A DNA stretch of 13,945 bases, from assembly GCA_944359595.1 (NCBI GenBank), contig CALVSV010000024.1:1-13945 (forward strand), in the 5' to 3' direction. Shown piece after piece: positions 7,813-13,945 of the stretch; position 1 is the first letter of the stretch, and each line of letters starts with the position of its first letter. The position numbers and the translations under genes are program-made. The notes beneath the pieces were generated by a model. The model was not told the DNA's origin, made no database searches, and saw nothing but the letters and a program-made list of their open reading frames with translations. This DNA comes from an uncultured Bacilli bacterium. Lineage in GTDB: Bacteria; Bacillota_I; Bacilli_A; RF39; UBA660.

Positions 7813-7891
7813 AATATTACCTCCTTTTTATTCTTTTCACTTTTATTTTATACAAATTGTAATTATATGTGATATACTTTTGCCCATTTTA

Positions 7892-7920
7892 TTGTTTTTT
7901 TTTGTGATTTTTGTTATTAT
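7892..7920 (+). promoter_or_regulatory. Candidate prsA promoter
   Basis: TTGTTT (7892-7897), a 17-base spacer and TATTAT (7915-7920), followed by AAAGGAG (7937-7943) 9 bases before the prsA ATG. The start of transcription would be near 7927, giving a leader of about 26 bases. The stretch 7813-7952 also must hold the divergent promoter of the tiny genes; a minus-strand TATAAT at 7867-7862 is a possible -10 without a clear -35. Confidence 0.45.
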
Positions 7921-7952
7921 ATATATGGTTACTTTGAAAGGAGAATTAATAC

Positions 7953-8906
7953 ATGAAGAAAAAAGTAATTTTACTAGTATGTATATGTTTATTTTTATGT
8001 ACTGGGTGTGGTAAAGTACCAAAGTTATCTAATGGAGACGATGTTTTTGTATCAGTAAATGGTAAAAACTTATCTGCTAATGATATGTATAATGAATTAA
8101 AAGAAAAGTATGGTGTAGATGTTTTAATAGAATTAGTAGACAAAATAATTCTTGAAGAAAAATATGAAGAAAATGATGATTTAAAAGAATATGTTGATGC
8201 ACAAATTGAACAATATATTTCAAGTTATGGTGAAGAAGGATTTGCTCAAGCACTAGAACAATCAAATATGACAGAAGATGATCTAAGACAAACTATTGCC
8301 CTAGATTATAGAAGAAATCAAGCTGCTCTTGATTATGCAAAAAAACAAGTAAGTGATGATGAATTAAATGATTATTATGAAAATGATTATAGAGGAGATA
8401 TTAAAGCTAGTCATATATTAATCACGCCTGATGAAAATGCAGAAGATAGTGAAAAGGCAGATGAAGAAGCTTTAAATCAAGCTAAAGATATTATTAAACA
8501 ATTAGATGAAGGTGCTGATTTTGCTGAACTTGCTAAAAAATATTCTGATGATGGAAGTGCGAGTGAAGGTGGAGATTTAGGATATTTTGGTAAAGGTACA
8601 ATGGTTGATGAATTTGAAGATGCTGTTGTTGAACTTGAAGTTGGTGAATATACTAAAGAACCAGTAAAATCTACTTATGGATATCATATTATATTAAAAG
8701 TTGATGAAAAAGAAAAACCAAAATTAGAAGATGTAAAAGATGAACTTATTGAAGAATTAGCTAATCAAAAATTAAATGAAAATTCAACACTTAAATATGA
8801 AGCACTAGTACAATTAAGAAAAGATGCAGGACTTGAAATACAAGATGATGGAATAAAAGAAAAATATAATAGTTATATGGATTCATTAACTACACCACTA
8901 CAATAA
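7953..8906 (+). CDS. prsA: PrsA-type foldase lipoprotein (parvulin peptidyl-prolyl isomerase)
   Basis: A 317-residue extracytoplasmic lipoprotein that helps secreted proteins fold by cis-trans isomerisation of prolyl bonds. The signal peptide MKKKVILLVCICLFLCTGC ends at lipobox Cys19; the -3 position is Cys instead of the usual Leu, with Leu at -4. A SurA/PrsA-like helical chaperone part spans about 40-148 and resumes after 255. The parvulin (PpiC) domain at about 150-252 shows KASHILI, FAELAKKYSDDGSASEGGDLGYFGKGTMVDEF (broken here by family-typical loops) and the closing STYGYHIILK. AAAGGAG stands 9 bases before the ATG. It is a single-gene unit with its own promoter and terminator. Likely clients include the exported wall hydrolase and surface proteins encoded to the right; that link is inference. 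Confidence 0.92.
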   Translation: MKKKVILLVCICLFLCTGCGKVPKLSNGDDVFVSVNGKNLSANDMYNELKEKYGVDVLIELVDKIILEEKYEENDDLKEYVDAQIEQYISSYGEEGFAQALEQSNMTEDDLRQTIALDYRRNQAALDYAKKQVSDDELNDYYENDYRGDIKASHILITPDENAEDSEKADEEALNQAKDIIKQLDEGADFAELAKKYSDDGSASEGGDLGYFGKGTMVDEFEDAVVELEVGEYTKEPVKSTYGYHIILKVDEKEKPKLEDVKDELIEELANQKLNENSTLKYEALVQLRKDAGLEIQDDGIKEKYNSYMDSLTTPLQ

Positions 8907-8926
8907 AAGACTTTAAGTCTTTTTTT
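8905..8926 (+). terminator. Intrinsic terminator of prsA
   Basis: AAAAGAC (8905-8911), loop TTTAA, GTCTTTT (8917-8923), with the T run reaching 8926. The 7-bp stem begins inside the prsA stop codon. It separates prsA from the deaminase gene downstream. Confidence 0.75.
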
Positions 8927-8950
8927 ATTTACTATATTTAAATTATAGCG

Positions 8951-8976
8951 TATAATTATATTATAATGTAGAGGTG
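8951..8976 (+). promoter_or_regulatory. Candidate -10 elements and ribosome site of the deaminase gene
   Basis: Two perfect TATAAT hexamers occur, at 8951-8956 and 8962-8967, neither with a convincing -35. GAGGTG (8971-8976) lies 5 bases before the ATG. The first hexamer would leave a leader of about 20 bases and keep the ribosome site intact, so it is the better candidate. Confidence 0.4.
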
Positions 8977-8981
8977 AAAGT

Positions 8982-10259
8982 ATGATTTTATTTAAAGATG
9001 CTACTGTTGTAACAATGGATGAAAAAAGAAAAGAACAATATGAAAAATTAGATATTGTAACTAAAGATGATATAATTTATTATGTAGGAAAAAACTATAA
9101 TGGTAAATATGATAAAGTTATAGATTGTACTAATAAAATAATAATACCGGGACTTGTTAATGCACATACACATTTAGGTATGAGTATATTTAGAAATACT
9201 AGTGACAATATGAGTTTACTTGACTGGTTAGAAAATAAAACGTGGGTTATTGAAAGTAAAATGACTGATGATGATTATTATTTGGCTTCACTATTATCAT
9301 GTTGTGAAGCAATATTAACTGGTACAACAACGGTTGCTGATCATTACGTTGGTAATAACACAACAATTAACGCTATTAAAGAAAGTGGAATTAGATGTTT
9401 ATTTACAAACTTTTTAAGAGATAATGATAATTTAGGTAATAAAAGATTAAATGATTTTAAATCTTTATATAAAGAACATAAAAATGATAGTGACTTAATA
9501 AGTTTTGCTTTAGCTCCACATTCATTATATACTTGTTCTAAAAACTATTTAAAAAAAATAAGCTATTTTGCTAGTAAATATAATTTACCAGTACATATGC
9601 ATTATTGTGAAACAGCAAGTGAAGTTGATATAATTAATAAAAATTATAAAAACATTATTGATGCATTAATTTCAACCGATTTAATAAATAATAAATTAAT
9701 ACTTGCACATGGAATATATATAAATAAAAAAGAACTTGACAAATTAAAAAATTATGATATTAGTATAGTACATAATCCAATAAGTAACTTAGTGCTAGGT
9801 AGTGGAATTTGTGACATAAAAAAAATTATTGATAAAAAAATTAATGTTTGTTTAGGTACTGATGGTGCTGGCTCTTCATTTAATCTGAATATGTTTTATC
9901 ATATGTCTATTGTTGATCTTCTACAAAAAGGTATATATAAAAATGCAAATATAATGAATAGTTATGATGTGTTAAAAATGGCAACAATAAATGGAGCTAA
10001 AGCTTTAGGTTTAGCGCAAAAAATTGGCTCTATTGAAGAAAATAAAAAAGCAGATTTAGTTATGTTAGATTTATCAGATATTACTATATACCCAGAAAAC
10101 AACTTGATAAGTCAAATAGTTCATAACGTAAATAGAAATATGGTTGTAATGACTATGATTAATGGTAAAATACTAAATAAAAACGGTAAATTAACAAATA
10201 ATTTAAATATAAATAAATTAAAGTATGAAATAAATAAAATAATAGAAAGAGTAAAATAA
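8982..10259 (+). CDS. mtaD: MtaD-type amidohydrolase (5-methylthioadenosine/S-adenosylhomocysteine deaminase)
   Basis: A cytosolic metal-dependent amidohydrolase of 425 residues. The family deaminates 5-methylthioadenosine, S-adenosylhomocysteine or related adenosyl compounds to the inosyl form and ammonia. The TIM-barrel metal ligands are all visible: His62 and His64 in PGLVNAHTHLG, His207 in VHMHYCET with Glu210, His243 in LAHG and Asp294 in GTDGAGSS. LLDWLENKTWVIE and LAPHSLYTCS (His180) are also typical of the MtaD branch and not of cytosine or guanine deaminases. The small composite beta domain is formed by residues 1-55 and the C-terminal part (ENKKADLVMLDL and after). It is complete and stands alone between a terminator and a converging operon. 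The exact substrate cannot be told from sequence; related enzymes also act on adenosine. Confidence 0.85.
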   Translation: MILFKDATVVTMDEKRKEQYEKLDIVTKDDIIYYVGKNYNGKYDKVIDCTNKIIIPGLVNAHTHLGMSIFRNTSDNMSLLDWLENKTWVIESKMTDDDYYLASLLSCCEAILTGTTTVADHYVGNNTTINAIKESGIRCLFTNFLRDNDNLGNKRLNDFKSLYKEHKNDSDLISFALAPHSLYTCSKNYLKKISYFASKYNLPVHMHYCETASEVDIINKNYKNIIDALISTDLINNKLILAHGIYINKKELDKLKNYDISIVHNPISNLVLGSGICDIKKIIDKKINVCLGTDGAGSSFNLNMFYHMSIVDLLQKGIYKNANIMNSYDVLKMATINGAKALGLAQKIGSIEENKKADLVMLDLSDITIYPENNLISQIVHNVNRNMVVMTMINGKILNKNGKLTNNLNINKLKYEINKIIERVK

Positions 10260-10284
10260 AAAGCGTATATACTTACACTTTTTT
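10258..10284. terminator. Candidate bidirectional terminator between converging genes
   Basis: AAAAAG-C-GTA (10258-10267), loop TATACT, TAC-A-CTTTTT (10274-10283): a 9-bp stem with one C/A mismatch, flanked by A and T runs. It contains the end of the deaminase stop codon and, on the other strand, the stop of the cohesin-like gene at 10273. Thermodynamically modest. Confidence 0.5.
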
Positions 10285-11637
10285 ATTTTTTGCTTTATTT
10301 CTTTTTTCTTCAATTAATTTTTCAAGTTCGTTAAGTCTTTTCTTACTCTTATTAGAACTTACTAATTTTATTATTAATATAATAATTACTATTATAAATA
10401 AACCAATTACTCCACAAGCACAATAAAGTAAATTTTTATAATAATTTTGTTCATCAATCATACTATTAAACGCATCTTCATTAAACAATTGTAATGTTTG
10501 TTCTTTTTCTTCATATAAGTATAGATTTTTTTTACCAGTTTCAGTATTCATTCCATATACTAATACATATTTTTTTAACTTATCATTTTTATACGCAGTA
10601 TATTCCTTATCCCCTATTTTTATAGTTGTTTTCTTAAATCCTTCTGGGATATCCTCATTATCTAATTCTAATTGATATAATATTATTTTTGATGCGTTTA
10701 TTTCTAAATATGGTGTATATGTATTTTTTTCTTTATCATATATATATAAACTTATTTCATTTTTTTCATTTTTGAGACCTACTAATGTTAATTTTGTAAT
10801 ACTACTATAATATCCTGGAACATCTTCTTCACCAATTTTAACATCAACCTCTTCATAACGTTCAATGCTTGGTAAATCTTCTCTTTTTCTTACAACAGTA
10901 TACTTATCTTTATCAATTTTTACTTCGATTGGTGATTGCTCTTTTACAATAACCTTTAATTTATATGTTTTAGAAGATCCGTTTTCTGCTGTAACTGTTA
11001 TATCAAAATTATTATCACCTTCAACAACATCTTTTTCACCTAAGCCAGTAACTGTAGAACTTGAATCACTTTTAGTACCTACTATATTTATTTTTGTTGT
11101 TAATGGTTCCATTTCAACAGTGTATTCTAATACATCTTGTGAAAACTCTGGTGAAAGTGTTGCTCCTTCTACACCCAAACTCTTTAAATTGCAATCTTTA
11201 CTTAAACTAGCTTCATATTCTTCTCTTGTAATAATTTTTACACTAGAAGTTGTTGGTGTAACACCCATTGCAGATTCATTCCAATCTGATACTAAATAAT
11301 TTTTTGCTGTGATATTTGCATTACCACTTGCTTTTGCCTTAAATGTATATGTATAAGTTGCACTATATTTATTAGTATTTTGCGTATATTCAAGAACATG
11401 GTTCGAACCACTAACTAATGTTAATTTAGAAGTATCATATGAAATATCATATTCCCATGCTGCAATTGGGGTTCCAGATGAAATAGTTACAGTAGTTGTA
11501 AATGTTCCCCCAACAATTACTCTTGATTGACTAGATGTAACTTTAATTGTTGCGCTTGCAGCATTGACATCTGGTATAAATACCATAGTTAATATTATAA
11601 ATAAAACTATACTTAATAAACTTTTTATTCTTTTCAT
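10273..11637 (-). CDS. Membrane-anchored surface protein with cohesin-like and cadherin-like domains
   Basis: 454 residues from the ATG at 11637. AAAGGTG lies 6 bases before it; in-frame GTG (11646) and ATG (11643) overlap that site and are less likely. Signal peptide 1-26 (ends DVNA). A cohesin-like beta-sandwich spans about 28-137 (VIVGGTFTTTVTISSGTPIAAWEYDISYD, then YTYTFKAKASGNANI). A cadherin-like beta-sandwich follows at about 149-232 (LKSLGVEGATLSPEFSQDVLEYTVEM broken by ordinary loops, ending SSKTYKLKVIV). Two related units at 266-312 and 339-387 come next, then one membrane helix (about 403-426) and a basic tail with Lys/Arg/Glu helix, inside the cell. So it displays the beta domains outside and is fixed in the membrane. 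The gene starts 11 bases after the stop of the dockerin gene: same operon. Cohesin-like folds also occur in proteins that bind no dockerin. Confidence 0.75.
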   Translation of the reverse strand: MKRIKSLLSIVLFIILTMVFIPDVNAASATIKVTSSQSRVIVGGTFTTTVTISSGTPIAAWEYDISYDTSKLTLVSGSNHVLEYTQNTNKYSATYTYTFKAKASGNANITAKNYLVSDWNESAMGVTPTTSSVKIITREEYEASLSKDCNLKSLGVEGATLSPEFSQDVLEYTVEMEPLTTKINIVGTKSDSSSTVTGLGEKDVVEGDNNFDITVTAENGSSKTYKLKVIVKEQSPIEVKIDKDKYTVVRKREDLPSIERYEEVDVKIGEEDVPGYYSSITKLTLVGLKNEKNEISLYIYDKEKNTYTPYLEINASKIILYQLELDNEDIPEGFKKTTIKIGDKEYTAYKNDKLKKYVLVYGMNTETGKKNLYLYEEKEQTLQLFNEDAFNSMIDEQNYYKNLLYCACGVIGLFIIVIIILIIKLVSSNKSKKRLNELEKLIEEKRNKAKNKKV

Positions 11638-11648
11638 AATCATCACCT

Positions 11649-13412
11649 TTATTGTACTATATTAGTAATATTTAATATATGTTTTTGTATTCTAACTAAA
11701 TCAAATATATCTACTTTTCCGTCTTTATTAGCATCTGCTGCATTTCTTTGTGCTTCCGTAGGACTAACAGTTCCCAATATTATTTTTTGAGTTCTAACTA
11801 AGTCAAATATGTTTATCGTTCCATCTCCATTTGGATCACCATACACTATAATAGTATATGTTTTAGATTCACCATTTGAACTTATTGTAATTGTATTACC
11901 AGTACCTAATTTACCATTATTAGATACACTTACTGATGCATTAGATGAAATATTTTTAACTCTATTTATTAAATCATTTCCTGTAGTTCCCAAAGCAATT
12001 CCACTCATGTTAGAGTTATTTACTTTTACACCGATATTTGTTGCGATAGTATTTACTGAAACTACTGTATCACTACCAGTATCTTCATTACCACCGCTTG
12101 GCGTATTACTGTCAGATACATCATCCATATTTTCATAAACTGGTATTAAAAATTCATATGTTTCATTTAATAATCCCATATTTTTATACGAATTATATGT
12201 AGTTTCTGCTTCAGATAAAGCTCCACGTATATTTGTCATATATTGATGAGAATAAATTGGATTTTGCGAATATGGACTAACATTAAACTTTTCAAAATAC
12301 AATGTATTTTGTCCAGCAGAAATATATCCTTCTGCTATATATTGTGCACCACCTAAAATAGCTTTATATGGTGTATCCCATGGTCTACCATAACTTGTTA
12401 CGGTACCATCTTCTCCACCATTTGCCCAAATAAGTCCTCTTATTGCTGGGTTCATATATCCATATGCACCAATATTATAAAAGTTATATATACCACTATA
12501 TGTTCTATTATTTCCTTGATTAGAATTTGGATCATATGCATAAACAAAACTTTCTCCAGATGATGAAATTGATCCATTCAAAGATGTTTCTTGTCTTACA
12601 CGTGAAGCAAGATGTGTTGGACTTACATTATATTTTTGTGCAGCCTCAACAAAAGCATTAGCATAATCTGGATATAATTTAACCATATATGATGAGCCTA
12701 ATATTTTTTCAACAGCTTCTTTTGTTTGATATGAGCTATTATAGTCTAATGTTTCAAACATAAATATTGTTTTTTCTGATAAAAAATTTCTTGGATCTAA
12801 ATAATATTTTACAGTATCTCGACTTGCAGCATACCACCCGGGTTCATATTGTTTATATATTCCAGTTGAAGGATCGTATGCAGGTGGTTCTTTACTTCTA
12901 AGTGATGTATCACTACCGTCTATAAGTGATTTTCCTAATATACTTTCGTTATCGATAGCATCGTTAAAATCTAAATTAGTTTTTACTGCTTTAAAAGTCC
13001 AATTACTGTGCAAATTATGTAAAGTTTTTAATTTTTGCCAATAACTTTCTGGAAATCCTTGTTCTTTTAAGTATTGTTCATATTCACCGTTTTGATCAAT
13101 ATCAGCTAGTTGCTCTTCTCTTACATATGTACCGCAAACATATCCTTCCTTAGTACCGTTATTATATTTAACATGATACCATTTATCGCTACACCCTTGC
13201 TCATTAGGTTTAGTTTCAATTACTGTAAGCTCAGTATTATAGTATAACATATCTCCTGTAGTACTATAATTTGTACCTGGTCCTTTTCTTACGTTAACAC
13301 CATCAGTTGCTGAAATATAATATCTTGATGCCGCACTTGTTTTAAGGCTTAAAAACAATGAGCAGATCATTAATATAGCAGTAAATATGACTAATATTTT
13401 TTTACTCTTCAT
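11649..13412 (-). CDS. Secreted SH3b-glucosaminidase protein with C-terminal dockerin
   Basis: 587 residues from the ATG at 13412 (AAAGGTG 6 bases upstream; earlier in-frame GTG/ATG overlap that site). Signal peptide about 1-28. A bacterial SH3 domain at about 31-98 (GVNVRKGPGTNYSTTGDML, WYHVKYNNGTKEGYV) binds cell wall. A glucosaminidase-type hydrolase region follows (about 112-425); VSPTHLASRVRQETS holds the likely catalytic Glu275, with GAYGYMN and GGAQYIAEGYI downstream. Such enzymes cut beta-1,4-glycosidic bonds of peptidoglycan. A Ser/Gly/Asp linker (430-452) leads to a small beta domain (about 453-525). The end is a type I dockerin: two EF-hand-like loops, DPNGDGTINIFD (526) and DANKDGKVDIFD (560), each followed by LVR-x-QK-x-IL. 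No membrane or sorting anchor is visible. It is first in a two-gene operon with the membrane-anchored cohesin-like protein, which could be its anchor (inference). Confidence 0.85.
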   Translation of the reverse strand: MKSKKILVIFTAILMICSLFLSLKTSAASRYYISATDGVNVRKGPGTNYSTTGDMLYYNTELTVIETKPNEQGCSDKWYHVKYNNGTKEGYVCGTYVREEQLADIDQNGEYEQYLKEQGFPESYWQKLKTLHNLHSNWTFKAVKTNLDFNDAIDNESILGKSLIDGSDTSLRSKEPPAYDPSTGIYKQYEPGWYAASRDTVKYYLDPRNFLSEKTIFMFETLDYNSSYQTKEAVEKILGSSYMVKLYPDYANAFVEAAQKYNVSPTHLASRVRQETSLNGSISSSGESFVYAYDPNSNQGNNRTYSGIYNFYNIGAYGYMNPAIRGLIWANGGEDGTVTSYGRPWDTPYKAILGGAQYIAEGYISAGQNTLYFEKFNVSPYSQNPIYSHQYMTNIRGALSEAETTYNSYKNMGLLNETYEFLIPVYENMDDVSDSNTPSGGNEDTGSDTVVSVNTIATNIGVKVNNSNMSGIALGTTGNDLINRVKNISSNASVSVSNNGKLGTGNTITISSNGESKTYTIIVYGDPNGDGTINIFDLVRTQKIILGTVSPTEAQRNAADANKDGKVDIFDLVRIQKHILNITNIVQ

Positions 13413-13438
13413 ATACATCACCTTTTATACTATAAATA

Positions 13439-13467
13439 AGTATATCATAATTTATTATTTTTTTCGA
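13439..13467 (-). promoter_or_regulatory. Candidate promoter of the dockerin/cohesin-like operon
   Basis: On the minus strand TCGAAA (13467-13462), a 17-base spacer ending in TGA, and TATACT (13444-13439), so an extended -10 with a partial -35. The leader to the ATG at 13412 would be about 20 bases. Transcription of this pair starts downstream of the terminator of the BspA-type gene, so it is its own unit. Confidence 0.45.
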
Positions 13468-13479
13468 CACTATATAAAA

Positions 13480-13509
13480 AAATATTTCTTTTTATGTAAA
13501 GAAATATTT
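13480..13509 (-). terminator. Intrinsic terminator of the BspA-type gene
   Basis: A perfect 12-bp inverted repeat, AAATATTTCTTT (13480-13491) and AAAGAAATATTT (13498-13509), with a 6-base loop, followed on the minus strand by a T-rich run. It lies 1 base after the stop codon at 13511. The stem has few G/C pairs, so its strength is uncertain, but the symmetry is exact. Confidence 0.65.
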
Positions 13510-13510
13510 A

Positions 13511-13945
13511 TTATTTTACAACAAATTCATAAGATGATGGTTTATTCGTACCATTATTAAAGAAGTTGGCTGATTCTTCATCTTTTGCATATGCTTTTTT
13601 TATGTTTGATGTTGAACCAAACATATCTTTTTTATCTGTTACATTAGATATATCAAAACTTGATAAATCCAAACTAGTTAATGCTGATGATGAATAAAAC
13701 ATTGCATGCATATTTGTAACTTTTGAAGTATTAAAACTTGATAAATCTAATTTTTCTAACGTATTACAGTTATATAGCATATAACTCATGTTAGTAACAT
13801 TTGAAGTGTCAAAACTCGTGATGTTTAATTTAATAAGTGAGATACAATTAAAAAACATAAATGACATATTAGTAACATTAGATGTATCGAAATTAGACAA
13901 ATTCAATTCTTTTATTGTTTTACAATTGCCAAACATAAAATACAT
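13511..13945 (-). CDS. BspA/DUF285-type leucine-rich repeat surface protein, C-terminal part
   Basis: The gene runs off the right edge, so the N-terminus, including any signal peptide, is not seen; the Met at the window edge is an internal repeat residue and not a start. The visible 144 residues hold four consecutive 26-residue repeats (1-26, 27-52, 53-78, 79-104) of the form MSxMFxNCxxLxxLDLSSFDTSNVTN, typical of BspA-like DUF285 repeats. These form a solenoid and are found on extracellular, often adhesive, proteins of gut and oral bacteria and in mycoplasmas. A partial fifth unit (MFGSTSNIKKAYA) breaks the pattern and is followed by a 30-residue polar end. There is no LPxTG motif or C-terminal membrane helix, so any anchor must lie in the unseen part. 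A terminator follows at once. Confidence 0.85.
   Translation of the reverse strand: MYFMFGNCKTIKELNLSNFDTSNVTNMSFMFFNCISLIKLNITSFDTSNVTNMSYMLYNCNTLEKLDLSSFNTSKVTNMHAMFYSSSALTSLDLSSFDISNVTDKKDMFGSTSNIKKAYAKDEESANFFNNGTNKPSSYEFVVK
13634..13945 (-). repeat. Four 78-base DUF285 repeats
   Basis: Tandem coding units at 13945-13868, 13867-13790, 13789-13712 and 13711-13634, each 26 codons. The FDTSNVTNM segment is the most conserved part; the second half of each unit is more uniform in protein than in DNA. The array continues beyond the window. Confidence 0.8.

Noticed and set aside
7946-8265. Two open frames on the minus strand across the start of prsA
   Set aside because: They mirror the PrsA coding sequence, have skewed composition and no ribosome sites.
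10865-11299. Open frame on the plus strand within the cohesin-like gene
   Set aside because: It is a shadow of the beta-domain coding sequence, with no ribosome site or homology that I can see.
11809-12138. Open frame on the plus strand within the dockerin gene
   Set aside because: It lies opposite the linker and dockerin motifs, which explain the open reading; its Pro/Val/Leu-rich product is typical of an antisense shadow.
1-13945. TGA read as tryptophan (mollicute code)
   Set aside because: Trp is encoded by TGG in the genes checked, all complete genes stop with TAA at expected lengths, and wall-synthesis genes are present.
1-13945. CRISPR arrays, insertion sequences, tRNA or rRNA genes, riboswitches
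   Set aside because: I looked on both strands and found no regular spaced repeats, transposase motifs, cloverleaf sequences or conserved leader folds.

Overview
The window comes from a strongly AT-rich, Gram-positive, Firmicutes-type bacterium. All complete genes end in TAA and Trp is read from TGG, so the standard code applies. The dnaG-sigA-trmK order, the Shine-Dalgarno-led starts, a PrsA-type lipoprotein foldase, undecaprenyl-diphosphate phosphatase, an SH3b/glucosaminidase wall hydrolase with a dockerin and a BspA-type surface protein fit an uncultured, gut-type Bacilli/Erysipelotrichia-like lineage (for example the RF39 neighbourhood). That placement is inference. Envelope genes argue against a wall-less mollicute.

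Layout. 1-1038 (+) is gene debris: a GNAT acetyltransferase broken by a one-base deletion and a TAG, joined in frame to a class I glutamine amidotransferase that has lost its N-terminus. 1062-6383 (-) is a housekeeping operon, read right to left: uppP (lipid carrier recycling), dnaG (primase), sigA (housekeeping sigma), trmK (tRNA m1A22 methyltransferase) and a cytosolic transglutaminase-like protein. The genes overlap or sit 5-20 bases apart. 6471-7565 (+) is a divergent three-gene unit: a DUF2624/YqfT-like protein and two membrane ORFs that may be halves of one split protein. It ends in a perfect 13-bp terminator. 7582-7812 (-) holds two tiny single-TM genes (38 and 29 aa) of the YjcZ/SscA type.

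7953-8906 (+) is prsA-like, with its own promoter and terminator. 8982-10259 (+) is an MtaD-type deaminase. 10273-13412 (-) is a two-gene surface operon: a secreted SH3b-glucosaminidase-dockerin protein, then a membrane-anchored protein with a cohesin-like and a cadherin-like domain. 13511-13945 (-) is the C-terminal part of a BspA/DUF285 leucine-rich surface protein that runs off the right edge.

The most interesting region is the surface operon. A dockerin on a wall hydrolase next to a membrane-anchored cohesin-like protein suggests a small non-cellulosomal docking system that could hold the hydrolase at the membrane. This is a hypothesis; PrsA is a plausible folding helper for such exported proteins. 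Second in interest are the two tiny membrane genes, the gene debris at the left edge, and the transglutaminase-like gene where a Nif3-type gene is often found after trmK.
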